The notes: generated from the sequence alone by a model not told the origin. A DNA stretch of 64,000 nucleotides from Sulfuriferula plumbiphila (GCF_009938015.1 NZ_AP021884.1:1847501-1911500), one strand, 5' to 3'. Numbered from the stretch's first letter, positions 1 through 7,420 are shown. Numbers and translations are program-made.

Positions 1-387
1 GGCAACTCCAAGCCGATGGCGGAGATCAACATGATCCCGCTCATCGACGTCATGCTGGTGCTGCTCGTCATCTTCATTATCACCGCGCCCCTGCTTACCC
101 ACGCGGTGAAGATCGAGCTCCCCAAGGCCACCAGTCAACCAAACATCACCAAACCGGACAATGTGCAGCTTGGCATCAATGCGCAAGGCATCGTATATTG
201 GAACGGCGAGGTTGTCGACAAGACCGAAATGAAGCGCCGCATGATTGCAGCCGCAAGACTCAGTCCACAGCCCGAACTGCATCTGCGCGTGGACAGAATT
301 ACCCGGTATCAGGTGCTGGCGGAAGTCATGGCGGAAGCGGCGAAGGCAGGGCTCGGGAAGATCGGATTCGTGTCCGAACCCATATGA
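1..387 (+). CDS. exbD: ExbD/TolR-family biopolymer transport protein (5' end outside window)
   Basis: Inner-membrane partner of an ExbB/TolQ-type proton channel that energises outer-membrane transport or envelope integrity. The reading frame is open to the window edge. The residues KPMAEINMIPLIDVMLVLL match the ExbD N-terminus and single membrane helix, including the conserved Asp of the helix (LIDVMLVLLVIF) that takes part in proton use. The periplasmic part ends RITRYQVLAEVMAEAAKAG, as usual in the family. Only about 10-15 residues are missing at the front, so the ATG at base 16 is probably internal. Part of the chromosome, or of the older element that preceded the island; its exbB partner would lie to the left. 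Confidence 0.9.
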   Translation, partial: GNSKPMAEINMIPLIDVMLVLLVIFIITAPLLTHAVKIELPKATSQPNITKPDNVQLGINAQGIVYWNGEVVDKTEMKRRMIAAARLSPQPELHLRVDRITRYQVLAEVMAEAAKAGLGKIGFVSEPI

Positions 388-388
388 A

Positions 389-583
389 TCAGCTATAGCC
401 ACAGCAAACGTGGCGATTTGCACCAGACTGCTGGGCCTGGTCTTGCAGCGATTCGGTGGCAGCGGAGGCTTCCTCCACCAATGCCGCATTCTGCTGCGTC
501 ATGGTGTCCATCTCGGTGATGGCCTGATTGATTTGCTCGACGCCGGCTTCCTGCTCCCGGCTGGCAGCAGTGATCTCGCCTTG
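389..583 (-). pseudogene. 3' remnant of a methyl-accepting chemotaxis protein gene
   Basis: Read on the minus strand, about 64 codons give EITAASREQEAGVEQINQA, then TQQNAALVEEASAATESL, then a stop at 389-391. This is the C-terminal end of an MCP signalling domain, just after the CheA/CheW-binding hairpin. There is no start codon, and a stop lies about four codons upstream (near 592), so only the 3' tip of the gene survives. It ends one base from the exbD stop and is convergent with it. The loss of the 5' part coincides with the start of island-like att sequence, which suggests a deletion at an island boundary. Confidence 0.75.
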
Positions 584-681
584 AAATCCTTATCAACCCA
601 AGCTTTTCTGGAAAATTTTTACCGCCAAGCCCGCAATCGACAGGACGGTAAAGATTTTTGGCTGACCGGGCCAGCCTCTCT

Positions 682-830
682 TTCCGACAGAGATACCGAC
701 AAAAAGCTTTGCTTGTCGTCGATAGATGCCGATAAATGTCGTAATATAAATTTATATAAATAAGTTAAGTTACTTTTCCGATAGTCAGCGAAAGCTGCCG
801 AAAAACCTAAAATCATTCCCACTCAATTGT
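682..830. repeat. Left copy of the integrase-side end repeat (tandem-element scar)
   Basis: This stretch aligns with 41351-41505 beside guaA. Shared blocks include TTTGCTTGTCGTCGATAG, TTCCGATAGTC, GCGAAAGCTGCCGAAA, CCTAAAAT and ATTCCCACTC. Similarity lies on the same (left) side of the core in both copies. A single integration would not place integrase-end sequence outside the far junction, so it is best read as the leftover integrase end of an older, related element. Inference from sequence similarity by eye; the copies have clearly diverged. Confidence 0.7.
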
Positions 831-831
831 T
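813..831. other. Left attachment core (attL-like, ATTCCCACTC)
   Basis: The bases ATTCCCACTC at 815-824 repeat the 3' end of guaA (41490-41499), where they encode the EWE end of GMP synthase. On the minus strand the left copy still encodes TIEWE followed by a stop, like the guaA C-terminus. Together with the integrase gene beside guaA this marks the distal junction of an island of about 40.7 kb. The exact crossover point cannot be fixed from the sequence alone. Confidence 0.65.
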
Positions 832-881
832 TCCGAGGCCTTGAAGCGCGCATAAATACTAGCTTTATTGGTCTCGATCAT
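813..881 (-). CDS. 22-codon micro-ORF carrying a guaA-like C-terminal tail
   Basis: An ATG at 879-881 opens a frame of 22 residues ending ARFKASETIEWE and a TGA. The last five residues (TIEWE) equal the GMP synthase C-terminus. Most simply this is the element's own copy of the guaA 3' end, kept so that the crossover core is preserved; whether it is translated is unknown. No clear ribosome binding site is seen. Confidence 0.3.
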   Translation of the reverse strand: MIETNKASIYARFKASETIEWE

Positions 882-920
882 CACGATTTACCGTCATTTT
901 TACCGTCAAAAAACGAGCGC

Positions 921-990
921 TTTTGCTGGTGCGGGAGATGGACTCAGTTTGCGCGGCAGCTACTCTAGCTCATCTATTGTCAACTATCGC
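921..990. repeat. Direct repeat A flanking the AbiE cassette
   Basis: About 70 bp resembling 3233-3302 (roughly 70 percent identical by eye), with the shared blocks CGGGAGATGGACTC and GCTACTC and a shared GTCAACT near the end. The two copies lie either side of the AbiEi-AbiEii pair in the same orientation. Confidence 0.6.
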
Positions 991-1031
991 TGCGAGCCAG
1001 ACAGCCCGAAGCTTTGGATTATTTAGCGTTA

Positions 1032-1048
1032 TCGTAGCACAACTACGA
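1032..1048. promoter_or_regulatory. AbiE operator palindrome 1
   Basis: TCGTAG-CACAA-CTACGA, a perfect 6-bp inverted repeat about 60 bp upstream of the abiEi start codon. An identical arm pair recurs at 1098-1114. AbiEi antitoxins are known to repress their own operon by binding paired inverted repeats; assignment to this protein is inference. Confidence 0.7.
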
Positions 1049-1097
1049 CTATCACATCCAAATAAAGCTTGGCAATAGTTTAAAATGATGGTAAATA

Positions 1098-1114
1098 TCG
1101 TAGCATGGCTACGA
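1098..1114. promoter_or_regulatory. AbiE operator palindrome 2, covering the abiEi start codon
   Basis: TCGTAG-CATGG-CTACGA with the same arms as the upstream copy, 66 bp away. The abiEi ATG (1105-1107) lies in the loop, so bound repressor would cover the translation start, and an RNA hairpin here would also hide the start codon. Confidence 0.7.
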
Positions 1115-1842
1115 CTGAAAGAACCAAGCTAAATTATCTCTACCGGCAGTGGGCACCGGGAACCCCCTTGACGTCGGAGAACCTGGCGGCATTGGGCGTC
1201 TCCGCGGACCTCGCCGTCCACTACGCGCGCGCCGGCTGGCTTTCCCGTTTGGCACGCGGGGTGTACCGCCGCCCCAACGATACACTGGATCTCCACCCCT
1301 GTCTGATCCTGATGCAGCGTTCCATCGAAGGTCTGCATGTCGGCGGCAAGTCGGCCCTCGATTGGTACGGTGTGCGGCAGTATCTGTCGCAGCATTCCGT
1401 TCTGCATCTTTACGGCTGGACAACCGCCCGCCTCCCCGACTGGTTCACTGAGCGCTTTCCGGCGGAGTACCACCGCAAGCGCCTATTTGACGAGCCGCCG
1501 GCCGATCCGCTCCATGCCGGATCATTCGAGAAGCGCGACGGCGCGCCTCGGGTCTCGACACCAGAGCGAGCGCTCCTGGAGATGCTCAGCGAAGTGGGCG
1601 TGCGTCAGCCGCTGCAGGAGGCGCGCGAACTCGCAGAGAGTACCTATAGTCTGCGTGCCGATGTGCTGCGCGATTTGCTGCAACGCTGCACCAGCGTAAA
1701 GACGGTGCGCCTGTGCTTGCAGCTCGGGCGCGAGCTCGCCCTGCCTTGGGCCACTAAGCTGGATGCCGCGCAACTACCAACCGGCAGCGACCGAGCTTGG
1801 GTATCCCGCTCGGCCGACGGGCTGCTGGTGCTCAAGCCATGA
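1105..1842 (+). CDS. abiEi: AbiEi-family antitoxin (type IV toxin-antitoxin)
   Basis: A 245-residue protein with the AbiEi layout: an N-terminal winged helix-turn-helix (about residues 20-60, YARAGWLSRLARGVYRRP) that binds DNA, and a C-terminal antitoxin domain containing STPERALLEMLSEV. In the family the protein represses its own operon and counteracts the AbiEii nucleotidyltransferase without necessarily binding it. The next gene starts inside its stop codon (ATGA overlap), so the two are translationally coupled. The paired palindromes upstream fit autoregulation. Family role: abortive phage defence and stabilisation of mobile elements. Confidence 0.85.
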   Translation: MATTERTKLNYLYRQWAPGTPLTSENLAALGVSADLAVHYARAGWLSRLARGVYRRPNDTLDLHPCLILMQRSIEGLHVGGKSALDWYGVRQYLSQHSVLHLYGWTTARLPDWFTERFPAEYHRKRLFDEPPADPLHAGSFEKRDGAPRVSTPERALLEMLSEVGVRQPLQEARELAESTYSLRADVLRDLLQRCTSVKTVRLCLQLGRELALPWATKLDAAQLPTGSDRAWVSRSADGLLVLKP

Positions 1843-2753
1843 ACCAATCGTATCTTGACACCGCACGCCTGCTGACCCAAGTCGCACCGCTCGTTCTTGT
1901 GGACGACACGTTTGCCCTCAAAGGCGGCACGGCGATCAATCTGTTCATCCGTGACATGCCACGCCTTTCTGTCGATCTTGATCTGGTGTTCCCCGATTAC
2001 AGCCTGCCGCGTGATGAGGCACTGGCTCGCATCAACGAGGCCATCCGGCAATCCGCGGAGCGCCTGCGAGCACGCGGTTTTCAAACCCACACCCTCGCGG
2101 CGCCCGACATCGGCGAAACCAAGCTGCTGGTGCGACGTGCGGGCATTGAGGTGAAGGTCGAAGTCAATTTCGTGATGCGCGGCACCGTCCACCCCGTGCG
2201 CACTTCGGCCTTGACGCCGACCGCCCGCGACAGCTTGCTGGCCGATCTAGAGATTCCGGTGGTGTCGCTGGAAGACGTGTACGGTGGCAAACTCGTCGCC
2301 GCCATGGATCGACAGCATCCGCGCGACCTGTTCGACGTGATGCAGTTATTCGCGCACGAAGGCATCACCGCCAGCATCCGGCGGGCATTCGTGGTCTACC
2401 TGGCCAGTCATAACCGGCCGGTGCATGAAGTGCTGTTCCCGTCCATGCGCGACATCGGCCAGGAATACGAACGCAACTTCAAAGGAATGACCATCGCGCC
2501 AGTTGAACTCTCTGCCTTGCTGGCTGCGCGCGAACGGATGGTACGGGAACTGCAAGATGGTCTAGATGCGGACGAGCGCGACTTCTTGCTGTCACTGGTC
2601 GCTGGTCACCCGAAGTGGCCGCTGCTGGGAATCGCGCACCTCGAACATCTTCCGGGGATTCGCTGGAAACTACACAACCTGACTCAACTGGAACGAAAGA
2701 GTCCGGGGAAATTCGCTGAGCAGGCCGAAGCGCTTGCGCAACGACTGAGATAA
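1839..2753 (+). CDS. abiEii: AbiEii-family nucleotidyltransferase toxin
   Basis: A 304-residue DNA polymerase beta-like nucleotidyltransferase. Motifs: FALKGGTAINLF (about residues 26-36), then RLSVDLDLVF with the two metal-binding Asp residues (46 and 48), then IEVKVEVNF with a third acidic residue near 108. AbiEii enzymes use nucleotides to inactivate a cellular target (tRNA acceptor ends in studied relatives) and stop growth on phage infection. The ATG at 1839 overlaps the antitoxin stop (ATGA); an in-frame start 42 bp upstream lies inside abiEi and is less likely. The gene looks intact. Confidence 0.85.
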   Translation: MNQSYLDTARLLTQVAPLVLVDDTFALKGGTAINLFIRDMPRLSVDLDLVFPDYSLPRDEALARINEAIRQSAERLRARGFQTHTLAAPDIGETKLLVRRAGIEVKVEVNFVMRGTVHPVRTSALTPTARDSLLADLEIPVVSLEDVYGGKLVAAMDRQHPRDLFDVMQLFAHEGITASIRRAFVVYLASHNRPVHEVLFPSMRDIGQEYERNFKGMTIAPVELSALLAARERMVRELQDGLDADERDFLLSLVAGHPKWPLLGIAHLEHLPGIRWKLHNLTQLERKSPGKFAEQAEALAQRLR

Positions 2754-3232
2754 GCTCGCGCCTTGCTGGCGGGTGTCGGGCGGCGAGACGCGTCGAGTGC
2801 CTTACTGAGCAACGCGCCGAATCCGCGCAAGCCGGACGTGCGGGCCAATTCGGCGACCTGCTCAGTGGGGCTTGCAGCGGCACCACGAACTTGCTCATTA
2901 AATTAGTTAGGCACAAACTTAAATAATGCACAATATTTTAGGCACTTTATGAACCAATCCCGCATGCCAACTTTGCGGTTGTGATCGCGCAAACTCGGCA
3001 CAGATTGTTATATTTTTCGCGCAATCCGTTTCCCGTGGAGACTCAGGTTGAGCGAAAAGTATCATTCGCAGGCAATACCGCTACGCAAGCGTTCTGCGCA
3101 GCCCCCTGAGTTGACTAAATGAGTTGCGGCGATTTCAGTGTATGCGACTGCCATCAATGAGCCAGTCTGCCATCCCCATATCGTATGCAAAAACCGACAA
3201 AGAACCGAGGTATTTACGTATGAGTTGGGTTC

Positions 3233-3302
3233 TTCTGCTGGCACGGGAGATGGACTCGATTTGACGAGCGGCTACTCCAAAGCACCGATCGTCAACTGTC
3301 GT
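3233..3302. repeat. Direct repeat B flanking the AbiE cassette
   Basis: Partner of 921-990 in the same orientation; shares CGGGAGATGGACTC, GGCTACTC and GTCAACT. Read as minus strand, GAGTCCATCTCCCG followed by GCCA faintly recalls a tRNA 3' end, but no full tRNA can be folded. Confidence 0.6.
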
Positions 3303-3310
3303 CAGTTGAC

Positions 3311-3349
3311 ACCCGGCGGCACCGGACCATGAGTCTCACCGGGTTTTTT
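3311..3349 (+). terminator. Possible rho-independent terminator
   Basis: ACCCGG (3311-3316) can pair with CCGGGT (3339-3344), followed by a T run. The loop is long (about 22 nt), so this is a weak candidate. It would end plus-strand transcription leaving the AbiE cassette. Confidence 0.3.
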
Positions 3350-3413
3350 CCTCGCCTTATCTGTCCGAACAATGTAGTGCTATTTTGGACACAGGTACCT
3401 AGTATCTATGGAA

Positions 3414-4304
3414 CTACCAATGCTTCCAGAGATCAACCGCCGCATTGAGAAACTTGTCGCACTTAGCGGATGACCAAGTGACGTTTGGGTCGTCTCTCAA
3501 CAGATAGTATTCGCCATTCGCACAAACGAACTGCGAACGGTCCGCGTCCCAGATCCAGTTGATGCAGTTGGCGAAGGAATCCGTGTAGCTGCCGCCGAAC
3601 TTCTCATTGGGTACGTTGTAGAGCAAACCTTCAAGGTAATAGGAAGGTGCGTCACCACTAACAATAGTGCCGTCATCAACCAGTTTGCTGCGCAAATTCT
3701 TGAAGATGCGCACCATAGGCTTGAACCAGGAGTTTGTTATCTGGTGTTTGGTCGTGCAATTGTCGGAATGCTGACGCGGATAGTTTTCGATGCGCGTGCC
3801 AGAAGCGTTATAGAAACAGATACCCGAATCGAATTGCTGATCATCAAGTGCAAGAAACCGGTGATAGCGACGGAACTGAGTAGTGATCAGTACATCCGTA
3901 CTGCGCCGACCACCGGTTGCCGCAATCTTCACTGCCTTGTCGCCGGGCTTTACATCTGCGCCAAACTTTACCCGCAGCTGAGCCAATACATCTCTTTTGA
4001 AATCGTCATACGTATAAGTCGCATCGGAATGCACCGCTTTGAACGCCGCTTGCTGCTCTTGGGGAAGGCGGTTGAGGTCGTGATAAAAGACCGACTCGAT
4101 TTGAATGACTACATCGACATCACTTTCGGCGTAGATGTTTGTGTCATTCCCGTAGGAACCCTGCAGAAACACTTTGTAGCTCTTGCCGGCGTACGCCGAC
4201 CCTGCGGCTTCGAGCGCATTTTTTACGGTCGCATAGGTTGCGCTGGATTGGGCAACTGATCCTTGGTGGGACCATGTGTCGAGTTGTGATTCAGGGATGC
4301 TCAT
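3414..4304 (-). CDS. CD-NTase-like (cGAS/DncV-like) nucleotidyltransferase
   Basis: About 296 residues from ATG 4304 (a GTG at 4313 is an alternative). It shows the oligonucleotide-cyclase type active site: GSYGNDTNI, then ESDVDVVI with two catalytic Asp, and a third acidic residue in RRSTDVLITT about 75 residues later. KPMVRIFKNLR and PSYYLEGLLYNVP are typical of the helical half of this clade. Relatives make cyclic or linear oligonucleotide second messengers in CBASS anti-phage systems. The start lies inside the end of the upstream DAC-domain gene (14-bp overlap), so the two are co-translated. No HORMA, Cap2/Cap3 or recognised CBASS effector is adjacent. Product nucleotide and trigger are unknown. 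Confidence 0.8.
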   Translation of the reverse strand: MSIPESQLDTWSHQGSVAQSSATYATVKNALEAAGSAYAGKSYKVFLQGSYGNDTNIYAESDVDVVIQIESVFYHDLNRLPQEQQAAFKAVHSDATYTYDDFKRDVLAQLRVKFGADVKPGDKAVKIAATGGRRSTDVLITTQFRRYHRFLALDDQQFDSGICFYNASGTRIENYPRQHSDNCTTKHQITNSWFKPMVRIFKNLRSKLVDDGTIVSGDAPSYYLEGLLYNVPNEKFGGSYTDSFANCINWIWDADRSQFVCANGEYYLLRDDPNVTWSSAKCDKFLNAAVDLWKHW

Positions 4305-5772
4305 CACGCTCACTCATCGGCAAGAGATAGCTATCATCCATCCTTGGATCGGGCTTGAAGCGGGTAGTTGTAATTACGATTTCGCCCACATCCCGTGGCA
4401 ATGCCTCAATCCGATCAAGCGCCGAATTCACTATTTCACATTGCTCGCTGTTCAAGTAGAAACGATGGTTTTCAAGCCAGTTTCTGGGCTTGTGATAGTT
4501 GTCCAGCGTCGCTCTTTCCGGAGCGGAGACATTCGTTTCCATATCTGTCCGCGCAATTTGTGGCGGCAACAGCGGAATCAAATCGACCGTATGGTCATCG
4601 GAGACAACGATAGCCAGCCGACGGGTATCGTTGATACTTATGTAACGCAAACCCGAGTTGAAGCGTGACCCTCTCGACGGAGTACAGTCGACCGTCGCCA
4701 CACCGTCCAGAATGACGCCGACCGCGTGACAGACGCCATGCGGATCGAGAAGGATCGTACCATCAATGCCGCTGACACGCTGCAGAAGATCGGAGGTCAT
4801 TAGTACCGGCTCTATACCGGTTCCCTGTTGGGTCAAACGTAGCGCTTCGTCTGTAGCATCAGCCGCGACGACGATCATGCTGCCGTGATCCTGTTCGATA
4901 GCTACGTTGAAGAGAACCCACAAGCGTTCGTGATCATCGGACGATGACTCGGGAAACAATCGTGCGTAGTTGACTATGAAGCGCTCTCGGCTGATGAGTT
5001 CCTGTGGCAATTTTGGTTCGCCATACCGGCTACGCAGCAACACCTGAGTTCCGCAACGCACTTCCCAGTGATAGTGATCCAGGAAATCAATGGTGAATGC
5101 GTCCTGAGCCGAAGGATCATGATCGGCTCGCAGCCGGCCCAGCCCGTAGATGCGTTCGCTATCTGCAATCAGTGCAATGTCGGCTGCCGCCATCTGCAAA
5201 ATCTTGCGGGCCCACCGTGGCTGCCGAAACGGGACAGGTTCCTTCAAACGCAGTGCATAGTCGATGGCTTTATTGTCCGGATCAACAAGCACTAAATGGC
5301 CAGTTCCCTGCACGCCTTCATATAGCAGGGAGGAAATTACATTGAAACGCTCGAATAGATCGGCGTAGGTGTGTCGCCTCGTGATGGCGAGACCTGGTGT
5401 ATGCATGAAATTTGTCGCGGCATTGCGGACAATCTCGTCCGCGCGCCGCATATTTCCCATGTGAGATCGACCAGGATCAGGGCGACGGAGTTCGTCAGTG
5501 GCCTCAGTCAGCAAGGTTCCTATGCAGGCGTGGATAAAACTACGATAACCGTGCGAGGTCCAAGGATCATCGGAGGTGGTTTCCTTCAGTGGTGGAAATT
5601 GCTCAAAAACGGACTGGGGAATCTGTATAACTGGCACAACGTAGTAGTTGTCTACCGGGTAAGCTCCGCCGCAAAATGAAAGCACTTTGTGTTCAGCGTC
5701 GTATGGTGACAGCGCTTGACGGACCGCTTGGGTTACCGAGTCTCGACGGATGACCTCGGGCTTATCGTGCAT
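4291..5772 (-). CDS. Protein with a DisA/CdaA-like (DAC) nucleotide domain, 5'-truncated by IS
   Basis: 493 residues from the first ATG (5772). Residues about 298-405 resemble a diadenylate cyclase (DisA_N) domain: SMIVVAADATDEAL, then DGTILLDPHG (DGA-like motif near 337), then RGSRFNSGLRYI (near 368, where DisA has GTRHRSA), then LAIVVSDDHTVDLIPL. The His and the last Arg of RHR are replaced (RFN), so it may be inactive or act as a nucleotide sensor. The frame stays open and protein-like upstream of the ATG (KVLLVGARIPKSNNPN, then LFTGLLESIEVLV) to about 5956, where IS3 sequence begins. The original N-terminus has therefore been lost. It overlaps the CD-NTase gene downstream. Confidence 0.65.
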   Translation of the reverse strand: MHDKPEVIRRDSVTQAVRQALSPYDAEHKVLSFCGGAYPVDNYYVVPVIQIPQSVFEQFPPLKETTSDDPWTSHGYRSFIHACIGTLLTEATDELRRPDPGRSHMGNMRRADEIVRNAATNFMHTPGLAITRRHTYADLFERFNVISSLLYEGVQGTGHLVLVDPDNKAIDYALRLKEPVPFRQPRWARKILQMAAADIALIADSERIYGLGRLRADHDPSAQDAFTIDFLDHYHWEVRCGTQVLLRSRYGEPKLPQELISRERFIVNYARLFPESSSDDHERLWVLFNVAIEQDHGSMIVVAADATDEALRLTQQGTGIEPVLMTSDLLQRVSGIDGTILLDPHGVCHAVGVILDGVATVDCTPSRGSRFNSGLRYISINDTRRLAIVVSDDHTVDLIPLLPPQIARTDMETNVSAPERATLDNYHKPRNWLENHRFYLNSEQCEIVNSALDRIEALPRDVGEIVITTTRFKPDPRMDDSYLLPMSERDEHP

Positions 5773-5958
5773 GCTGGCTTCGTCGCCATAGAAAATACCT
5801 TGCAGACGATGGCCTTTGACAAGAACCTCGATCGACTCCAGCAGCCCGGTGAAGAGCGATAGGGACCACTCTCCATCCTCCGGTTCAACACAAACGAGGT
5901 TTGGATTATTGCTTTTTGGAATCCGGGCGCCAACCAGGAGTACCTTAGGTTCGGTACC

Positions 5959-6237
5959 TCACCCGGACTCCTTGGCAAAGTACGCGGCGGCCTTTTTTAA
6001 AATGTCGCGCTCCTCGGTTACGCGCTTGAGTTCCGCCTTTAGATGCCGAAGCTCCGCTTGCTGATCTTGGGCGGCTTTGCGCTCACCCTCGGGCATACTG
6101 TAGGTCTTGATCCATTGATACAGGCTGTGCGTGGACACTCCAAGACGCGCTGACACGCTGGCTACTGAATGACCACGGTCCGTGATCTGTTTTACTGCTT
6201 CAATTTTGAATTCTTCCGTGTACCGCTTACTCTTCAT
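5959..6237 (-). mobile_element. IS3-family OrfA (transposase helix-turn-helix subunit), orfB missing
   Basis: 92 residues from ATG 6237 (ribosome site GGGAGG just upstream): MKSKRYTEEFKIEAVKQI, then the helix-turn-helix SVASVSARLGVSTHSLYQW, then a leucine-zipper-like coiled coil ending AAYFAKESG. In IS3 elements orfB, the DDE catalytic part, follows orfA by frameshift. Here orfB is absent and orfA runs straight into the interrupted DAC gene in the same frame, separated by one stop codon. The element is therefore a 5' fragment left by a deletion and cannot move by itself. Confidence 0.85.
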
Positions 6238-6301
6238 AACACCTCCCAATTAACCTAAATTTATAGGCTTAGAGGTGTCTAGTAAACTGGGCGCGATTCA
6301 G

Positions 6302-7268
6302 ATGGACGATGCAACACGTCGTCGTGTGAAAGTGGGACGGCTTCTGCTGGCTAGCAAAGGTTGTGCCGAGGTGGCGCATGCGGTCGGTATACATGGAAGG
6401 CTCTTCTCGATGAAAGTGGCATTGACGCATTGCGCGCTGTGGGTGGGCGTAGCAGGCCTGCGCAACTGGATGCGCGGCAGTTGGATGAGTTGCGGCGCTG
6501 CCTGCTCGATAGTCCAACCCAGCATGGGTTCGGCACCGAGTTGTGGACGCATAAACGGGTGCGTCTGCTGAGAGGATGTTCGATGTGTCATTCAGCGAAG
6601 TGCACATCTGGCGGATTCTTGGGGGGTTGGGATATAGCAGCCAGAAGCCGGAACGTCGAGCCATTGAGCGCAATAAAAATGCTGTGCAAAAGTTCAAAAG
6701 CAAGACATGATCTGCGCTCAAAAAAAGCCTTGAGAGAGAAACTCCTGATTGTATTCACCGATGAGTCCGGAATCAGTGAACGGCCTAGGCGCGTGCCCAC
6801 TCGGGCACCGAGAGGGAAATCGCCGATTATTTAGTTTCACTTCAACTGGAAACATCTGTCGGTGATTGCTCGACTGACCCGAACGAACTATTTGTTCCGC
6901 TTCCACGAACGCAGCATCAAGAAGGAAGAAATCGTCGAGTTTCTCAAGGCGCTCAAGGCGCATTTGAAGCAACCTCTGCTGATAGTGCTCGATGGCCTCA
7001 GGGCGCACAAATTGAAACCGGTTCGCGAATATCTCGACAGTACCAAGGGCCCCACATTCAGCTCGCCTTCCTGCCACTATACGCGCCGGACCTGAACCCG
7101 GTTGAATATCTCTGGGCGTGGCTCAAGCGACATGCGCTGGCAAACTTCTGCCCGAACAATCTCGACGAGTTGCAAATGACTGCTCGCAACAAACTCAAGA
7201 GTACCCAGCATCGTGCCCTCTATCATCATGGCATATTGGAAGCAAGCCGAACTGTGGTGATGTCATGA
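6302..7268 (+). pseudogene. Degenerate IS630-family transposase
   Basis: Pieces of one DDE transposase lie in several frames. MDDATRRRVKVGRLLLASK starts at 6302. WKALLDESGIDALRAVGG continues after a shift near 6395. VHIWRILGGLGYSSQKPERR follows after another near 6580, then a stop near 6710. LIVFTDESGISERP carries the first Asp, an in-frame TAG lies near 6832, and LLIVLDGLRAHK carries the second Asp. A further shift near 7045 leads to PLYAPDLNPVEYLWAWLKRH with the last acidic residue. The order matches full-length IS630 transposases, so the gene was intact once and has decayed through at least three shifts and two stops. Confidence 0.85.
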
Positions 7269-7374
7269 TTTATGTAAATCTCAATAGACAATTACCCGCT
7301 TCGCTTGTTACGACGGCGGCGGGAAAATGTTCTCGCCCTATGCCTGAAAATGGTTCAGAGGCATATTTTGTTTT

Positions 7375-7420
7375 GAATTGTATGCATATATGCACTATTA
7401 TGCATCTATGCATACAATTC
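7375..7420. promoter_or_regulatory. 46-bp operator palindrome at the ArsR gene start
   Basis: Two 20-bp arms (7375-7394 and 7401-7420) with a single mismatch and a 6-bp spacer CTATTA. The arms contain repeated TATGCAT units. It covers both candidate ATG codons (7390 and 7408) of the ArsR gene, which fits an autoregulated ArsR/SmtB operator. No Shine-Dalgarno sequence is visible within the palindrome. Confidence 0.85.

Larger units (their letters stand above)
2754..3413. other. 660-bp gene-free stretch between AbiEii and the CD-NTase gene
   Basis: No convincing gene is seen. It holds direct repeat B (3233-3302) and a weak terminator-like hairpin (3311-3349). The composition is mixed and the short open frames lack family features. 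This looks like the seam between two inserted cargo modules. Confidence 0.6.

Noticed and set aside
245-763. 172-codon plus-strand frame across the MCP scrap and att repeat
   Set aside because: It crosses the exbD end, the antisense of a clear MCP fragment and non-coding att sequence, and shows no protein family features.
921-3302. Possible tRNA genes or tRNA 3' fragments at the two direct repeats
   Set aside because: The minus strand reads GAGTCC...CCCG..CCA, like a T-arm and acceptor end, but no anticodon arm, D-arm or matching 5' acceptor strand could be found.
3414-5958. Standard CBASS operon
   Set aside because: The CD-NTase is convincing but no HORMA/Trip13, Cap2, Cap3 or known effector is present; the partner is a DAC-like protein, so I do not call it a known CBASS type.
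6269-7077. Several open frames of 60-150 codons in the IS630 region on both strands
   Set aside because: All are other-frame or antisense readings of the decayed transposase, whose own pieces align in order on the plus strand.
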